64,000 bases of DNA from Tipula vernalis (lineage: Eukaryota > Arthropoda > Insecta > Diptera > Tipulidae), in contig OY282558.1 in NCBI GenBank assembly GCA_958295665.1, positions 189,337,586 to 189,401,585 on the forward strand. Direction: 5' to 3'. Within the stretch, counting starts at the first letter, position 1; each line of letters starts with the position of its first letter. The position numbers and the translations under genes are program-made. Below, in pieces: positions 34,821 through 45,299 of this stretch. Below the pieces are notes generated by a model. The model searched no databases. It saw only the letters and a list, made by a program, of their open reading frames with translations, and was not told the DNA's origin.

Positions 34821-35146
34821 TTTGGAGTCGTACTACACAGTATACATCCATTTTGGAAAAATCTAGTTATTTAAATTATAAGTAAATCATTCATATGAAC
34901 ATTTATAAAAAATTGTGCTATAAGGTGAACAATTTAAGTGAACAATATAATGATTCTATAGTGAACTACAAAATTTTAAATAAGTGCTTTAACTATCAAT
35001 TAAAATCAGTACCAAAATTAATAATTAGAGCAATTGAAAACTAACAAAATTTGTGAATTTAAAGTGTTAAAGGCTTAAAAATCAAAATTAACGCTTAACT
35101 TTCAACGTCGCAATAAATCAATCGAGTTTTGATACTAAATCACAAT

Positions 35147-36490
35147 ATGGCGGCTGCTGGGCTAATACAGAAACGAGGTCGCGTTCTCGGCTCCTTAACT
35201 AAGGCAGCCACATTTGTCGATAATATTGAAACAAACACAACGATTGAAGAGCTCGAAGTCAGGCTTAGCAAACTTGAATCATTGTGGGTCGAATTTTGGC
35301 TTATCGAAGATGAATTGCTACTACTACCGCAGCAGACATCAAAATCCAAAGATTTTGAAGAGAAATACTTCAAAACTCAGGCAGTAATGACGCGTGAAAT
35401 TAGAAAACGGAAACCAGATTTATCCAACACAAACAACGATGATTTAAACGCCACCATAACAAATATGTATTCTCAACAAAGGGCACATTTAGAATCATTG
35501 CACGATAGATCCATTAATACGAATAGTGAACTCAAACTTCCGAGGATTAACATTCCGCCATTCGATGGCAAATATGCTGAGTGGCCATCTTTCAAGGATT
35601 TATTTGAGGCTACAGTTCATCACAAAGAAACTATACCACGGGTTCATAAATTTCAATTATTGAAGGGGCTTCTCAAGGGTGATGCGGCTAGACTGATTAG
35701 CCACTTTTTAATTACTGATGCCAGTTACAACGAAGCCTGGGACAAACTTAATAAGCGATACGATAAGAAACGTACAATAGTTGGCACCATAATTAAGCAG
35801 TTCATGGATCAGCAATCGATACAACATTCATCATCAAAATTCTTGCGAACACTGACTGAAACTTCGGATGAGCTGTTACGAGGTTTAAAGGCACTAGGAC
35901 CGGAGTGTGAGTCGCGTGATCCATGGATAGTGCACATCATTTTAAACAAATTGGATGACGAGACAAAGGAACAATGGGCAACACATTCCGTAGATTCTGA
36001 TATGCCGAGTGTCGACAGTTTCTTGGAATTTCTACATCGTAGATGCGACGCTTTAGAAAGCTGCCAATTAAATACCAAGACATCAAGAGCTGTAACGAGA
36101 TACACACACGTCTCCACTAATAAAATCGAATGTGCTTATTGCAATAAGCCTCACCCGCTACACAAGTGTTTTAAATTTCAAGCGTTCAGTATCGAAGGTC
36201 GAAAAGATTTTGTAGATAAATTAAAGCTGTGCGTCAATTGTTTAAAAGCCGACCATGTTATAACCAGTTGCCCATCAATGAATACCTGTTACAAATGTAG
36301 AGCTAAACATCACACGCTTCTTCACGATACAAGCTCCCTATCGCACACAAAGGTGTTAAATGCCAATGTAAACCGTTCGGATTCAACAAAAATGGACATG
36401 CGACAGTCACAGAGTTCAGCCTCACCTGGCGTCGATGAAGAGCAGTCGAAGGGTTCCCCACTTTACTCACCTACACATCAACAACAATAA
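35147..36490 (+). CDS. BEL/Pao gag with zinc knuckles
   Basis: The first ATG with good context is at 35147 (MAAAGLIQKRG); six upstream codons are open but start at a TTG. The protein has about 447 residues. An N-terminal coiled-coil-like region (about 20-70) is followed by the DUF1759 gag core (LPRINIPPFDGKYAEWPSF, then KFQLLKGLLKGDAARL). Zinc-knuckle-type cysteines and histidines follow (CAYCNKPHPLHKC, CVNC...CPSMNTCYKCRAKHH). The frame closes shortly before the protease, which continues in another phase. Either a programmed shift or a decay lesion separates them; I cannot tell which. Residue identity to the gag at 1.1-3.2 kb is moderate. Confidence 0.88.
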   Translation: MAAAGLIQKRGRVLGSLTKAATFVDNIETNTTIEELEVRLSKLESLWVEFWLIEDELLLLPQQTSKSKDFEEKYFKTQAVMTREIRKRKPDLSNTNNDDLNATITNMYSQQRAHLESLHDRSINTNSELKLPRINIPPFDGKYAEWPSFKDLFEATVHHKETIPRVHKFQLLKGLLKGDAARLISHFLITDASYNEAWDKLNKRYDKKRTIVGTIIKQFMDQQSIQHSSSKFLRTLTETSDELLRGLKALGPECESRDPWIVHIILNKLDDETKEQWATHSVDSDMPSVDSFLEFLHRRCDALESCQLNTKTSRAVTRYTHVSTNKIECAYCNKPHPLHKCFKFQAFSIEGRKDFVDKLKLCVNCLKADHVITSCPSMNTCYKCRAKHHTLLHDTSSLSHTKVLNANVNRSDSTKMDMRQSQSSASPGVDEEQSKGSPLYSPTHQQQ

Positions 36491-38330
36491 CTTCTAATGA
36501 AAATAAGCAAGCGATCCTACCGACAGTTGTAATATCAACCGAGGACTGCCATGGCAAAAGGTGTAATATTCGAGCACTATTAGATTCCGGTTCTGAATCT
36601 TCCTTCATCACTGAAGACCTTACTAGGAAATAAGAATTGAAGCGTAAACATGCTTGCGTCACGGTTAGCGGTCTACCATCAATTTCGGCTGGTAAAACAA
36701 AAGGAATAGTCAATTTAAAGTTATCATCCCGTTTTGACAGTTCAAGTGTTGTAGTAGTCGAAGCATTAATACTTAATAAATTAACAGCTTGTTTACCTTC
36801 TCAATCAGTTATTTTAGATGACCATTGCTCAAGTAAATTAAATGATTACCACCTCGCAGATCCGGAATTTTTTGAAACCAAGACAATTGAAATGATTCTA
36901 GGGATAGACATTTTTTATGAAATCATGAAAGTGAAAAGGATAGTTATAAAACCAAATCTTCACTTAGTGGACACCATATTTGGCTGGGTTATTGCCGGGT
37001 CTTTAGAAGAAAAACGTAATTCAAATGCGAGATGTCACACAATTCAAATAAGTTCTGATGAGATCTGTAAAATGCTACATCGATTTTGGGAAGTGGAGGA
37101 AATCAACATCAAAAGCACAGTTAATGACGATGACTGCGAGGAGCATTTCTTAAGAACTCACCAATTTAAAAATGGTCATTACATGGTAAAATTACCTTTT
37201 AAAGCAAATGTCGCAGCGTTAGGCAGCAGTCTAAAGGAAGCTACCTACAGAATGATTGCAATGGAAAGGAAGTTCAATCGTAATCCGAAGTTAAAGGAAG
37301 AGTACACAAAATTTATTAGAGAATATCAGCAACTTGGACACATGGAGCGAATTTTTAATCCAGACAGTTCCATCGAAACATCTTTTTACTTACCTCACCA
37401 CGGTGTTATAAAGCAAACAAGCTTAACGACAAAGCTTCGTGTGGTTTTCGATGGCTCCTGTAAATCCAGTTCAAGTCTTTCGTTAAATGACGTATTAAAA
37501 ACAGGTCCAATACTCCAGGACGATCTATTTTCTATTTTAACTAGATTCCGAAGTCATAAATTATCGTTCGTCTCCGATATAGAGAAAATGTATCGTCAAG
37601 TGCAGGTTCATCCAGATCATCAAGATTTCCAGCGAATCTTGTGGAGAGAGCACCCGAAGCAGAAGATGCAACACTTCAGATTAAAAACCGTAACGTATGG
37701 CTTAACGAGTTCGTCATTTTTAGCTATTCGTTCATTACAGCAAATAATTTCTGACAACAAACAAATCTCAGCCAAGGTCAGAAATATGATCAAATATGAT
37801 TTTTATGTTGATGATCTGCTATCAGGTTGTAACTCTGAAGACGAAGCTAGTCAACTATATAACGAAATATCAGCAACACTATTACAAGCAGGATTTTCAT
37901 TAAGACAATGGAGTTCCAACAGCCCAAGGTTTATAAGCAACATACCGGAAGACAAACTTGGCAACAATATGATATCCTTTGATGCTCCGGAAGTATACAT
38001 TAAAACGTTAGGAATGTGTTGGTTGACCAAAGAAGACATGTTTACTTTTAATGTACCCGAGCTAAACTGCATCAAATTTACCAAACGAAATTTATTATCC
38101 GAGTGTGGTAAAATATTTGATCCGTTAGGATGGATTTCCCCTGCCACCATCGCTATCAAGATATTACTCCAATCCCTCTGGTTAACGAAAATTGAATGGG
38201 ATGATCCACTTCCTGACAACGTAAATAAAAAATGGTGCTTATCATGCCTGGATGGATTTATCATGCCTTGCTGCAGTACGTATACCACGCTTTCTGTACA
38301 TGCTACCATTAAATACCATTCAGTATCATG
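36491..38330 (+). pseudogene. BEL/Pao protease and reverse transcriptase
   Basis: The protease motif IRALLDSGSESSFITEDL (about 36570-36625) is followed by an in-frame TAA at 36631-36633. After this the frame is open to about 38280. The Pao-specific linker (TIFGWVIAGS, then LHRFWEVEEI) leads to reverse transcriptase with KLRVVFDGSCKSS, FVSDIEKMYRQVQV, LTSSSFLAIR and the catalytic YVDDLLSG. The thumb (FDPLGWISPATIAIKI) ends the intact part. Near 38280 the RNase H region moves to another phase. The catalytic residues are intact, but the stop in the protease and the frame change block a full polyprotein. Confidence 0.85.
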
Positions 38331-39380
38331 GATTCTGCGATGCTTCGGAAAGCGCCTATTCCGCCGTGGTATATGCAAGAGCTACAGATGTCAATGGGGA
38401 ACATTTCGTAAGTTTAATAGCTGCAAATACAAAGGTCGCCCCTCTCAAGCAATTGTCGATCCCACGTTTGGAACTCTGTGGTGCTGTACTTTTGGTGAAA
38501 TTACTTAACAAAGTCTCAGAAATTTTCCAGGCATCAGAGGACTCGTTATACGCGTGGACCGACTCTAATATTGTTCTGACATGGCTTTCAGACATCCCCA
38601 GAAGATGGAATTGTTTTGTAGCATACCGCACGAGTTTTATATTAGACAAGCTAACGAGAAACCACTGGCAGCATGTACCAACGAATCTCAATCCGGCAGA
38701 TTGCGCAAGCCGCGGAATTTTGCCAACTGAGCTTCTTAAACATACTCTCTGGTGGAAAGGTCCTGAGTTTCTGCAAATGCCGTCTTCCAACTGGCCAAAT
38801 TACATCGACGATGCACAAAAGGTTACCACTGTTGAACAAAGAAAAATAGCTCTGTTTAACAAAATTGAGAATGTCACTGCAAACTTGACATCTCCAGTGA
38901 AATATGTGGTCGAGAAATATTCTTCTTATTGGTCAATTCTAAGAGTTTTAGCAAATTGTATCAGATACGCTGAGGCCTGCCGTAAAAGGAAATCGTCGTT
39001 CGTCACGTGTGAGCATCTCAAGAAAGCTGAACATCTTGTCGTCAAATGGGTCCAACAGGACAGCTTTCAAGCCGATTTGCACGAGTTACAGAGAAATGTT
39101 CCGATCAAAAGAAGTAGCAAGTTGATAACGCTGCAACCATTTTTAGACGAAAGCGCTATTTTACGAGTGGGTGGAAGATTGCAGAATTCAAACATTCCGT
39201 ATTCTATGAAGCATCCGATCATCCTACCAAAGCGCCACCAAGTAACAGACAAAATCGTGAGATATTTGCACATCAAACATCTGCATCCTAATCCATCCAC
39301 ATTACTCTTCATAACCAGAGCAAAATATTGGATTGTTGGCGTCAAGGATGTCATAAAACAAGTGAGTAGAGGCTGTTTGC
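38280..39380 (+). pseudogene. BEL/Pao RNase H and integrase N-terminal zinc region
   Basis: This frame holds QYHGFCDASESAYSAVVYAR (RNase H start), SIPRLELCGAVLL (ExxG helix), AWTDSNIVLTWL and NPADCASRG. These are the RNase H hallmarks of the Pao group. It continues with ILRVGGRLQNS, HPIILPKRH and HIKHLHPNPS, the histidine part of the integrase HHCC finger. The cysteine part follows after a frame change near 39375, shortly before the TAG that ends this frame at 39404-39406. Confidence 0.85.
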
Positions 39381-40380
39381 CTGCATTCGAACTCGACCGA
39401 AGCTAGCAAATCAAATTATGGGTAACTTACCTTCACCGAGAGTTACATTAATACGAGCATTCTATAATGTTGGAGTGGACTATGCTGGACCAATTGCAAT
39501 TAGTTCCAAAAAGGGTAGAGGATCCAAACGTCTCAAGGCATATGTCAGTTTATTTATATGCATGGCAACTAAAGCCACACATATCGAGGTGGTGGATGAT
39601 TTATCAACCGATGAATTTATAGCAGCATTAAAGAGGTTCATTGGACGAAGGGGGTTACCACAAGCAATATATAGCGACAACGCCACCAACTTTGTGGGTG
39701 CTCGAAGAAGGTTTGATGAGTTCTTCAAAATTTTAGCATCTAAACGGCACAACGACCAAGCATCATCCTCTTTGAGCGCGCAGCAAATAAAATGGCACAC
39801 TATACCACCTTCCGCGCCCCATTTTGGTGGTCTATGGGAAGCCGGAGTAAAATCGGTTAAAACCCATCTTCGCAGAGTACTGGGCGAATCAGCACCAACA
39901 CTTCAAGAGTTACAAACCCTCCTAATACAAATCGAGGCAATTGTTAATTCTAGGCCGTTAACTCCGATGAATGATGATACGGATGATTTGCAAATAATAA
40001 CGCCAGGCCATTTTTTGATTGGCACTTCACTCTTGGCCATTCCGGATGACGACTACGTACCACTGAAGCTTAACGAACGATGGGAGTTAGTACAAAATAT
40101 GTTAAGAGGTTTCTGGAGAAGATGGCATGTTGAATACCTTACCATGTTGCAAAAAAGATCTAAAATTTAGTGGCAACATCAAGAACGTAATTTTATAGAG
40201 GGTGAGCTAGTATTGATTAAGGAAGACAACGTATCATCTCTTAATTGGGCAAGAGGTCGAGTAATTCACGTTCATCCTGGAAAGGATAATAATGTACGGG
40301 TCGTCACATTAAAAACAGCAAATGGTGAACTAAAGCGTCCTGTTACGAAATTATGCAAGCTGCCACAACCACTACAATAA
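39380..40380 (+). pseudogene. BEL/Pao integrase
   Basis: The catalytic triad is visible: Asp in NVGVDYAGP, Asp in IYSDNATNFVGA and Glu in FGGLWEAGVKS. AIVNSRPLTPM and the DUF5641-type C-terminal domain (LNERWELVQNMLRGFWRRWH) follow. An in-frame TAG at 40168-40170 cuts off the last 70 codons, which continue to a natural TAA at 40378. The ATG at 39418 is not a real start, because homology begins earlier in this frame at about 39380. Confidence 0.85.
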
Positions 40381-40410
40381 TTAAGCAACAAAGTGTTTAA
40401 ACGGGGCAGC

Positions 40411-40832
40411 ATTTTATAAAATGATTTAAAAAAAGGCAAATTTTATTTCATTTTTTGAACAGAATATAGTAAAGAAAGACTGCATAATAGAATAAGACCT
40501 ATGTTTGCGAGAATATCCTAGAAGAAGAAGACACTTAAAACAAAACGGCAAATTGTATGTTTATGTATTATGTAAACTAACTGTTAATTCATTGTTTTTT
40601 TTTTTTTTGTTTTTTTGTTTGTTTTTTTTTTTTCATACGAAATTGTTAAACGCAGTTAACCAATTATTTTTGTAGTTTATTGTAGCTATTTAGTTGTGCA
40701 TTGTGTAAGGATTATAATAAGGATTAATTTTGCTTCGATTATATAAGGATTAATTTTGCTATAATAAGGATTAATTTTGCTTCGATTTTCTTATTTTTAA
40801 TATATAGTACAATACATATACAATATAATAAA
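40411..40832 (+). other. Upstream region of the Mutator-like transposase
   Basis: It contains a third copy of TTATTTCATTTTTTGAACA (about 40444), a long T-run (40595-40633) and three short repeats of AAGGATTAATTTTGCT around 40721-40785. The ATG follows at 40833 after TATATAGTACAATAC. It presumably holds the transposase promoter. Confidence 0.4.
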
Positions 40833-42847
40833 ATGGAATATCAGTACATTTCTGGTAAAAGAAGTAATTCTAAATTATTATATTTATCAACGGAAAAACA
40901 GTTATATAAAAAAACTTATACAAATAAAACACATGCAGTGTACAAATGCAATTTAAATGAATGTAAAGCTCGTGTTGCTATTAATACAAATAATATTTGC
41001 AACCGGGTTAAAAACTTTATCGAACATTGTCATTTGTATAACCAAGAAGAACAATTCAACAAATTAGAAGTGATAAATAATATTAAAATGAAATGTGCTG
41101 AGGTAAATGAGTTAGTTAGTACATCAACGACAATTGGAAATGTTAGAGAAATATTTAATACGGTTTGTCAAAAGTAAGTACTTTTTTTTACTTTTAATTA
41201 TGTCTGTACTTAAATAGATTTTATTGTCGATATTTTTAGTGTTTTTAAAATTAAATGTGACTTTTTTGATTATTAGATATCAAGAAACTACAGATGATTT
41301 AAATTTCAATACAATGAAACGAAATTTATTACAAATACGAAATAGAATTTTCAAAATCAACCCGAAATCATATGAGGACATTATACAATCTTATGATGTA
41401 CCAGAAATTATGCAAACTTTTGGTAGAAGTATACATTCTAATAAAACTGATTTTTATAAAGGATGTTTTCGAAGTGATGACGATGGGTTCGTTTATTGCA
41501 TTTTCGCTTCCGAAAATGTAATTGAGCTCATTAAAAATCACATTCAACTAGAACGACGACAATATCTAATGGATGCAACATTTAAAATATACCCAGTTTC
41601 GTGCTTCAAACAATTTCTGATCATTTACATTGAATATATGTATCAGGTAAGCAATAACTTTATATGCATTTGAATTTTTATTGAAATGAATTAATTATGA
41701 AGAATATATAATCATATAGAATATAATTATGTTTTTATTTATTTCAAATTTTAGGTCATTCCATTTATTTTCATACTAATGTCTAAAAAATCAGAAAAAT
41801 GTTATTCAGAAGTTTTCCAGTTTATTAATAATAATATTATATCATTAGAATGTAATTCGTTCATCACGGATTATGAAATGTCGATGAGGAACACGTTACG
41901 CATAATATGTCCGACAGCTAATTTATACTCTTGCTGGTTCCATTATTGCCAGGCAATAAAAAGGCAAGCCAGCAAAATACCAGATTTTTTTTATTGCGTT
42001 CGTGGCGACAAAAAACTGGAACGCATTTATTATAAATTTTTATGTTTGCCCTTATTGCCACCAGAAAATATCATACCACTATACAATGTGCTTCGTCAAG
42101 AAGCTAAGAGAGTTAACGGGTCAATATTTCATCGGTTTTTGCAATATTTTAAAAAGCAGTGGATACAGCGCGTAAGTTTTATTTATTACATTTATAAAAA
42201 TATTATTAATAACGAAAATGATTATTTGTACAGGAAGGTCCCCACAAAATATCAGTCTTCGACCGTAAAATTCGCACAACTAGTGCCCTAGAGGCGTACA
42301 ACGGGGTGTTAGGGAAGAACATTATAAAAAAAGGCCACTTTTTTAAATTCGCCCAGAAATTACAACAAGAAGAATTTAGAAAAAGCAGAGAATTGAATTT
42401 ACTAATCGAAAGTGGCGGGGGTTCAAGAAGTTCGATGAAAAGGCGCAAATACAAGGTAATTAAATGTTTTATAGTACCACCCAAAATTAGGCTACAAGTA
42501 GGTATATGAATTAAAACAGGTTTTTTAATTCATGTATCAAAACTTTTACTTCAGCTATTTTAATTTATGTAGCTCCAAAATTAGTTACCTACTATTAATT
42601 TCCATTTTAAATTTTTACGACAACTTTAATATAGGCGCGACATGATAAAATAGAAGAGGCGACAAATCAATTGAAACTGCAGAAAATAACACCTATAGAA
42701 TTTTTGAACCGCATGACTTATGCCGATAATAATATCTTAAAGGGATTTGTAAATTTCACTGACAACGTTAGCCATAATGATGACGCCGATGTTGATTCGG
42801 ATACAGATACTACTATTGTTTATGATAGTTCCGGCACTTCTACATGA
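40833..42847 (+). CDS. Mutator-like transposase, five exons
   Basis: Exons are inferred at 40833-41173, 41277-41646, 41755-42171, 42234-42455 and 42635-42847. All introns (61-179 bp) are GT-AG and splicing keeps one frame of 520 codons. Exon 1 has a FLYWCH/WRKY-GCM1-type finger (YKCNLNECKARVAI, then FIEHCHLYN). Exons 2-4 carry the MULE nuclease domain. The first Asp is in RRQYLMDATFKIYP, the second in FITDYEMSMRN, the helical-insert CWFHYCQAIKRQ follows, and the Glu is probably in TSALEAYNGVLG. Exon 5 is acidic. The gene lies between the nested BEL copy and a convergent second gene. The intact frame suggests recent activity or selection; the product would cut and paste the element. Confidence 0.85.
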
Positions 42848-43084
42848 ACAGTGACACAACAAAGCATGAGCTATCAATTAAGCATTGAATCGCCATTTTG
42901 CTGTGTATGCTTTCAAAATACATGCAATATTGTACTATTGCCATGTAAACATTTAAAAACATGCTCGCAATGTTGGAAAAGAATAGAGGAGGACGATAAT
43001 AACAATGAAGATGGAAATCCAAAGAAATTGCTTTGTGCACATTGCAAGGCTTCAGTGGATAATTCAATTAAAATTATTTATTGA
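42848..43084 (+). CDS. RING-finger frame directly downstream of the transposase stop
   Basis: It is in phase with transposase exon 5, separated only by the TGA at 42845-42847. It encodes about 78 residues. Metal ligands fit a C3HC4 RING: CCVC, then LLPCKHLKTCSQC (C-x-H-x3-C-x2-C), then CAHC. The LLPCKH motif resembles the C-terminal RINGs of IAP-type E3 ligases. A possible independent start is the ATG at 42866 (MSYQLSIE). It could be the C-terminal domain of the transposase behind a nonsense mutation, a readthrough extension, or a separate peptide. I know no RING on a Mutator transposase, but my memory is not exhaustive. Confidence 0.65.
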   Translation, partial: TVTQQSMSYQLSIESPFCCVCFQNTCNIVLLPCKHLKTCSQCWKRIEEDDNNNEDGNPKKLLCAHCKASVDNSIKIIY

Positions 43085-43619
43085 ATTAAATTTTATAAAA
43101 GAATTTTGTTTCTATATTTATTAATAACAAATAGAAACAATTGAACAAATAGAAAAATTAAATTTATTTAAATTGGTTAAAAAATAGCAACTATTCATTG
43201 TTCTTAAAAACAAAATTTAAAAGTTTCATATTTATAAATTGTTTAAATTTTATTTTTAAGAATAATGAATTTAAAATCACTACTTTTTTAACCAATTTAA
43301 AATAAATTTAACTTTTCTAATTGTTCAATTTTATTTTCATTAATGAAAATATAAACACTAAACTAATCTTTTTAAGTTTTTGATTTGTAACAGTTTTAAA
43401 TCAAAACAATAAAAAATCGATTAATTTCAATTTGTGAAATTGTTGATTTCATTAATAACAAAAATTTATTATTTATATTTCATTTTAAATTTAGGTATTA
43501 ATGAAGTGTTATTTTTATATTTCATATTATTTATATTTCATTTTAAATTTAAGTATAATGAAGTGTTATTTTTGATTAAATTTTTATTTTTGAAATTATT
43601 AAATTCATGCTTAGTAATG
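43085..43619. other. Convergent intergenic region of the Mutator-like element
   Basis: Extremely AT-rich. A ~40-bp block (TTTATATTTCATTTTAAATTTAGGTATTAATGAAGTGTT-type) occurs twice around 43473 and 43528. It presumably holds both 3' untranslated regions; the TAAAATTTTAT and AATAAA-like words are not decisive. Confidence 0.35.
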
Positions 43620-44414
43620 ATTTATGTATTTTATTATTTTTCCATTTTCTCGACGTAACTCTCCATTATAAAATGTCATGTGCCCCACTCGCAAGTTGAA
43701 ATAATAGTACTTATTTTGAATTCTGAAGTTTTCGTTTTCCTGTGTATCATAAGCCTTATCCAAAAATTTCCATAAATTAGCCTATTGAGCAAATCTTCTA
43801 TTCCACAGACGCGTTTTGTCCCAATATTTATTGTAAAATTTGAAAATTTTGACTGCATCTTCACTTCTTTGCATTCCATTTCCATGAAAGAATGTCGCAA
43901 GACAAAGCCTATTTTGATATTTGAAATCTTTCGATAGAAGAGCCTGTAGAATAAAAGTAGGCCACGATTGGATTGAAAAGAAAATATCTTCTAACCAGTT
44001 ACGAAAATGGTTTTTATTTTTTGTATCACGTAAACGAACTGACGCTATTAATTTGTTGTTTTTTATTTTGTTGTTGTTGTAATTATTTTCACTTTGTAAA
44101 CAAATTTCAATTTCTTCTGCATGTTGTGCTAATTTCAAATCCATGTTATCGTTTAACAGTTCCCATTTTTCTACGCACTCAAAAATACAATTATCGTTGC
44201 CATCAAATAATAATTTACTATACTTTTCGTTATCTTCTATATCATTACTAGTCTCTATTTTATTTTATTTATCACCGAACAACTCATCTATTGAATTGAT
44301 GAAAAAGTATTTAAATGGGCTCTAAAATATATCCTGATTATTCTCATTTTTAGCCTCTTTATTAGAAAACAAATCCTCCGTTGAATTTGGCAAATATTTT
44401 ATTTCGATCGACAT
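43620..44414 (-). pseudogene. Second gene of the Mutator-like element, convergent, three in-frame stops
   Basis: Starting at the ATG at 44412-44414 (MSIEIKYLPNSTEDLFSN), one minus-strand frame stays coherent to about 43630. Three stops interrupt it, at 44322-44324, 44265-44267 and about 43784. The N-terminal part is acidic and repeats a S-x-(D/E)-(D/E)-L-F-x-x-K motif (NSTEDLFSNK, NSIDELFGDK). The C-terminal part has FRNWLEDIFFSIQSWPTFIL, LATFFHGNGMQRSEDA, KIFKFYNKYWDKTRLW and YYYFNLRVGHMTFYNGELRR. I recall similar HGNG...FYN proteins in insect genomes but cannot name the family. Tail-to-tail placement mirrors mudrA/mudrB. The longest clean frame is 43782-44144. Confidence 0.6.
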
Positions 44415-44717
44415 TTTACAAGTAGTAACATGTTTACCGTAAAGGAGTTATGTAGGTAGTAACTATTGTAGAACGATAAACTAAACTGAATTCGTTTAAT
44501 TATATTTTTGCCTTTTCCAATTCTCTAGATCAGTTTTTTTAATTTTCTGTTTGTCTCATTTGTATATAAACATTCTAATAATACTATCTCATTTTAGTTT
44601 TTAACAGTATTCCCATTTCTAGTCTCGTTACTGTCCCAAAATTAATGAAAAAATCATATTTTATTTCATTTTTTGAACATTTCTTAATTCATTTTAAAAA
44701 TGAATTAAGAAACGCAT

Positions 44718-44773
44718 TTGTTAATTCATAAAAATCACATTTTTTATTTCAGCCTTTCTTAATTCGTGTAGCC
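44718..44773 (-). repeat. Right terminal inverted repeat of the Mutator-like element
   Basis: The reverse complement begins GGCTACACGAATTAAGAAAG and matches the left end. Confidence 0.85.
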
Positions 44774-44782
44774 ATTGAAATC
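44774..44782 (+). repeat. 9-bp target-site duplication, right copy
   Basis: ATTGAAATC, identical to 33786-33794. Confidence 0.88.
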
Positions 44783-45299
44783 CTGTCAAAAATGACCAAA
44801 AATTTGGTGGGTCCAAAACCACTTTTCGCGAAGTTTTGAAAGTCCCTGAGTCTAAAAAAGCAAAAAAAAATGTCTGTCCGTCTAAAATGTCTGTCCGTCC
44901 GACCGAGATAGAATTTTGTTTGCCAATCTGTTTCATTGGTCAAGGCCGATATTTGAAAAGCTTTTGGAACCTGTGCGTTAAGAGGGTCGGGTATCTGGCA
45001 TACGAATTAACCCAAAATACCTGGTTATAGAAATATTTACCAATTTTTTATATATGCTTAAGTTGGAGTTGAGTTGGGGTTGGATTACGATATAGAGAGC
45101 AGTTTAGGTTTAAGGATTGAATTGAAAGGGAGTCTTCTTCGAGTTAAAATTTAGATGTAGGCTTCCTTTAATTAACATTCTTACTTCGGAATTTCGGATG
45201 TATGTATATGAATGAAGTTTTCATTTTCAATAAATCATATAAGTAGCAGTATCTACATTTCTAATATGTAGTGTGAAAATTGTACTAACTATTGGCTAT
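44783..45299. other. No recognised gene
   Basis: It contains a short CTGTCCGTC-type repeat (44873-44901) and AT-rich sequence. No coding signal was recognised. Confidence 0.35.

Larger units (their letters stand above)
34020..40410 (+). mobile_element. BEL/Pao LTR retrotransposon nested in the Mutator-like element
   Basis: The order is LTR, primer-binding site, gag, protease, reverse transcriptase, RNase H and integrase, all on the plus strand. The 5' LTR (about 34020-34797) ends in ACA four to six bases before a tRNA-Tyr-type primer site. After the pol stop at 40378-40380 a polypurine-like ACGGGGCAG follows, but the 3' LTR expected there is absent and Mutator-type sequence begins. The copy therefore lost its 3' LTR. 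Five reading-frame lesions are visible (near 36490, 36631, 38280, 39375 and 40168), so it is defective. Confidence 0.88.
33795..44773 (+). mobile_element. Mutator-like (MULE/Phantom-type) element, with nested BEL copy
   Basis: The left end GGCTACAAGAATTAAAAAAG and the inverted right end GGCTACACGAATTAAGAAAG continue with matching GCTGAATTAAAAAATGTGAT-type sequence for about 55 bp. They are bounded by a perfect 9-bp duplication, the size expected for Mutator elements. Inside are a spliced transposase gene (plus strand, 40833-42847), a RING-finger frame (42848-43084) and a convergent minus-strand gene (43620-44414). The left arm is interrupted by a BEL/Pao retrotransposon (about 34020-40410). 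The length without the BEL copy is about 4.6 kb. The words AATTAAAAAATG and TTATTTCATTTTTTGAACA recur near both ends as subterminal repeats. Confidence 0.88.

Noticed and set aside
35809..36117. Minus-strand frame inside BEL gag
   Set aside because: It is a shadow of the gag frame. The same applies to minus-strand frames at 37851-38378, 38356-38790 and 39480-39800.
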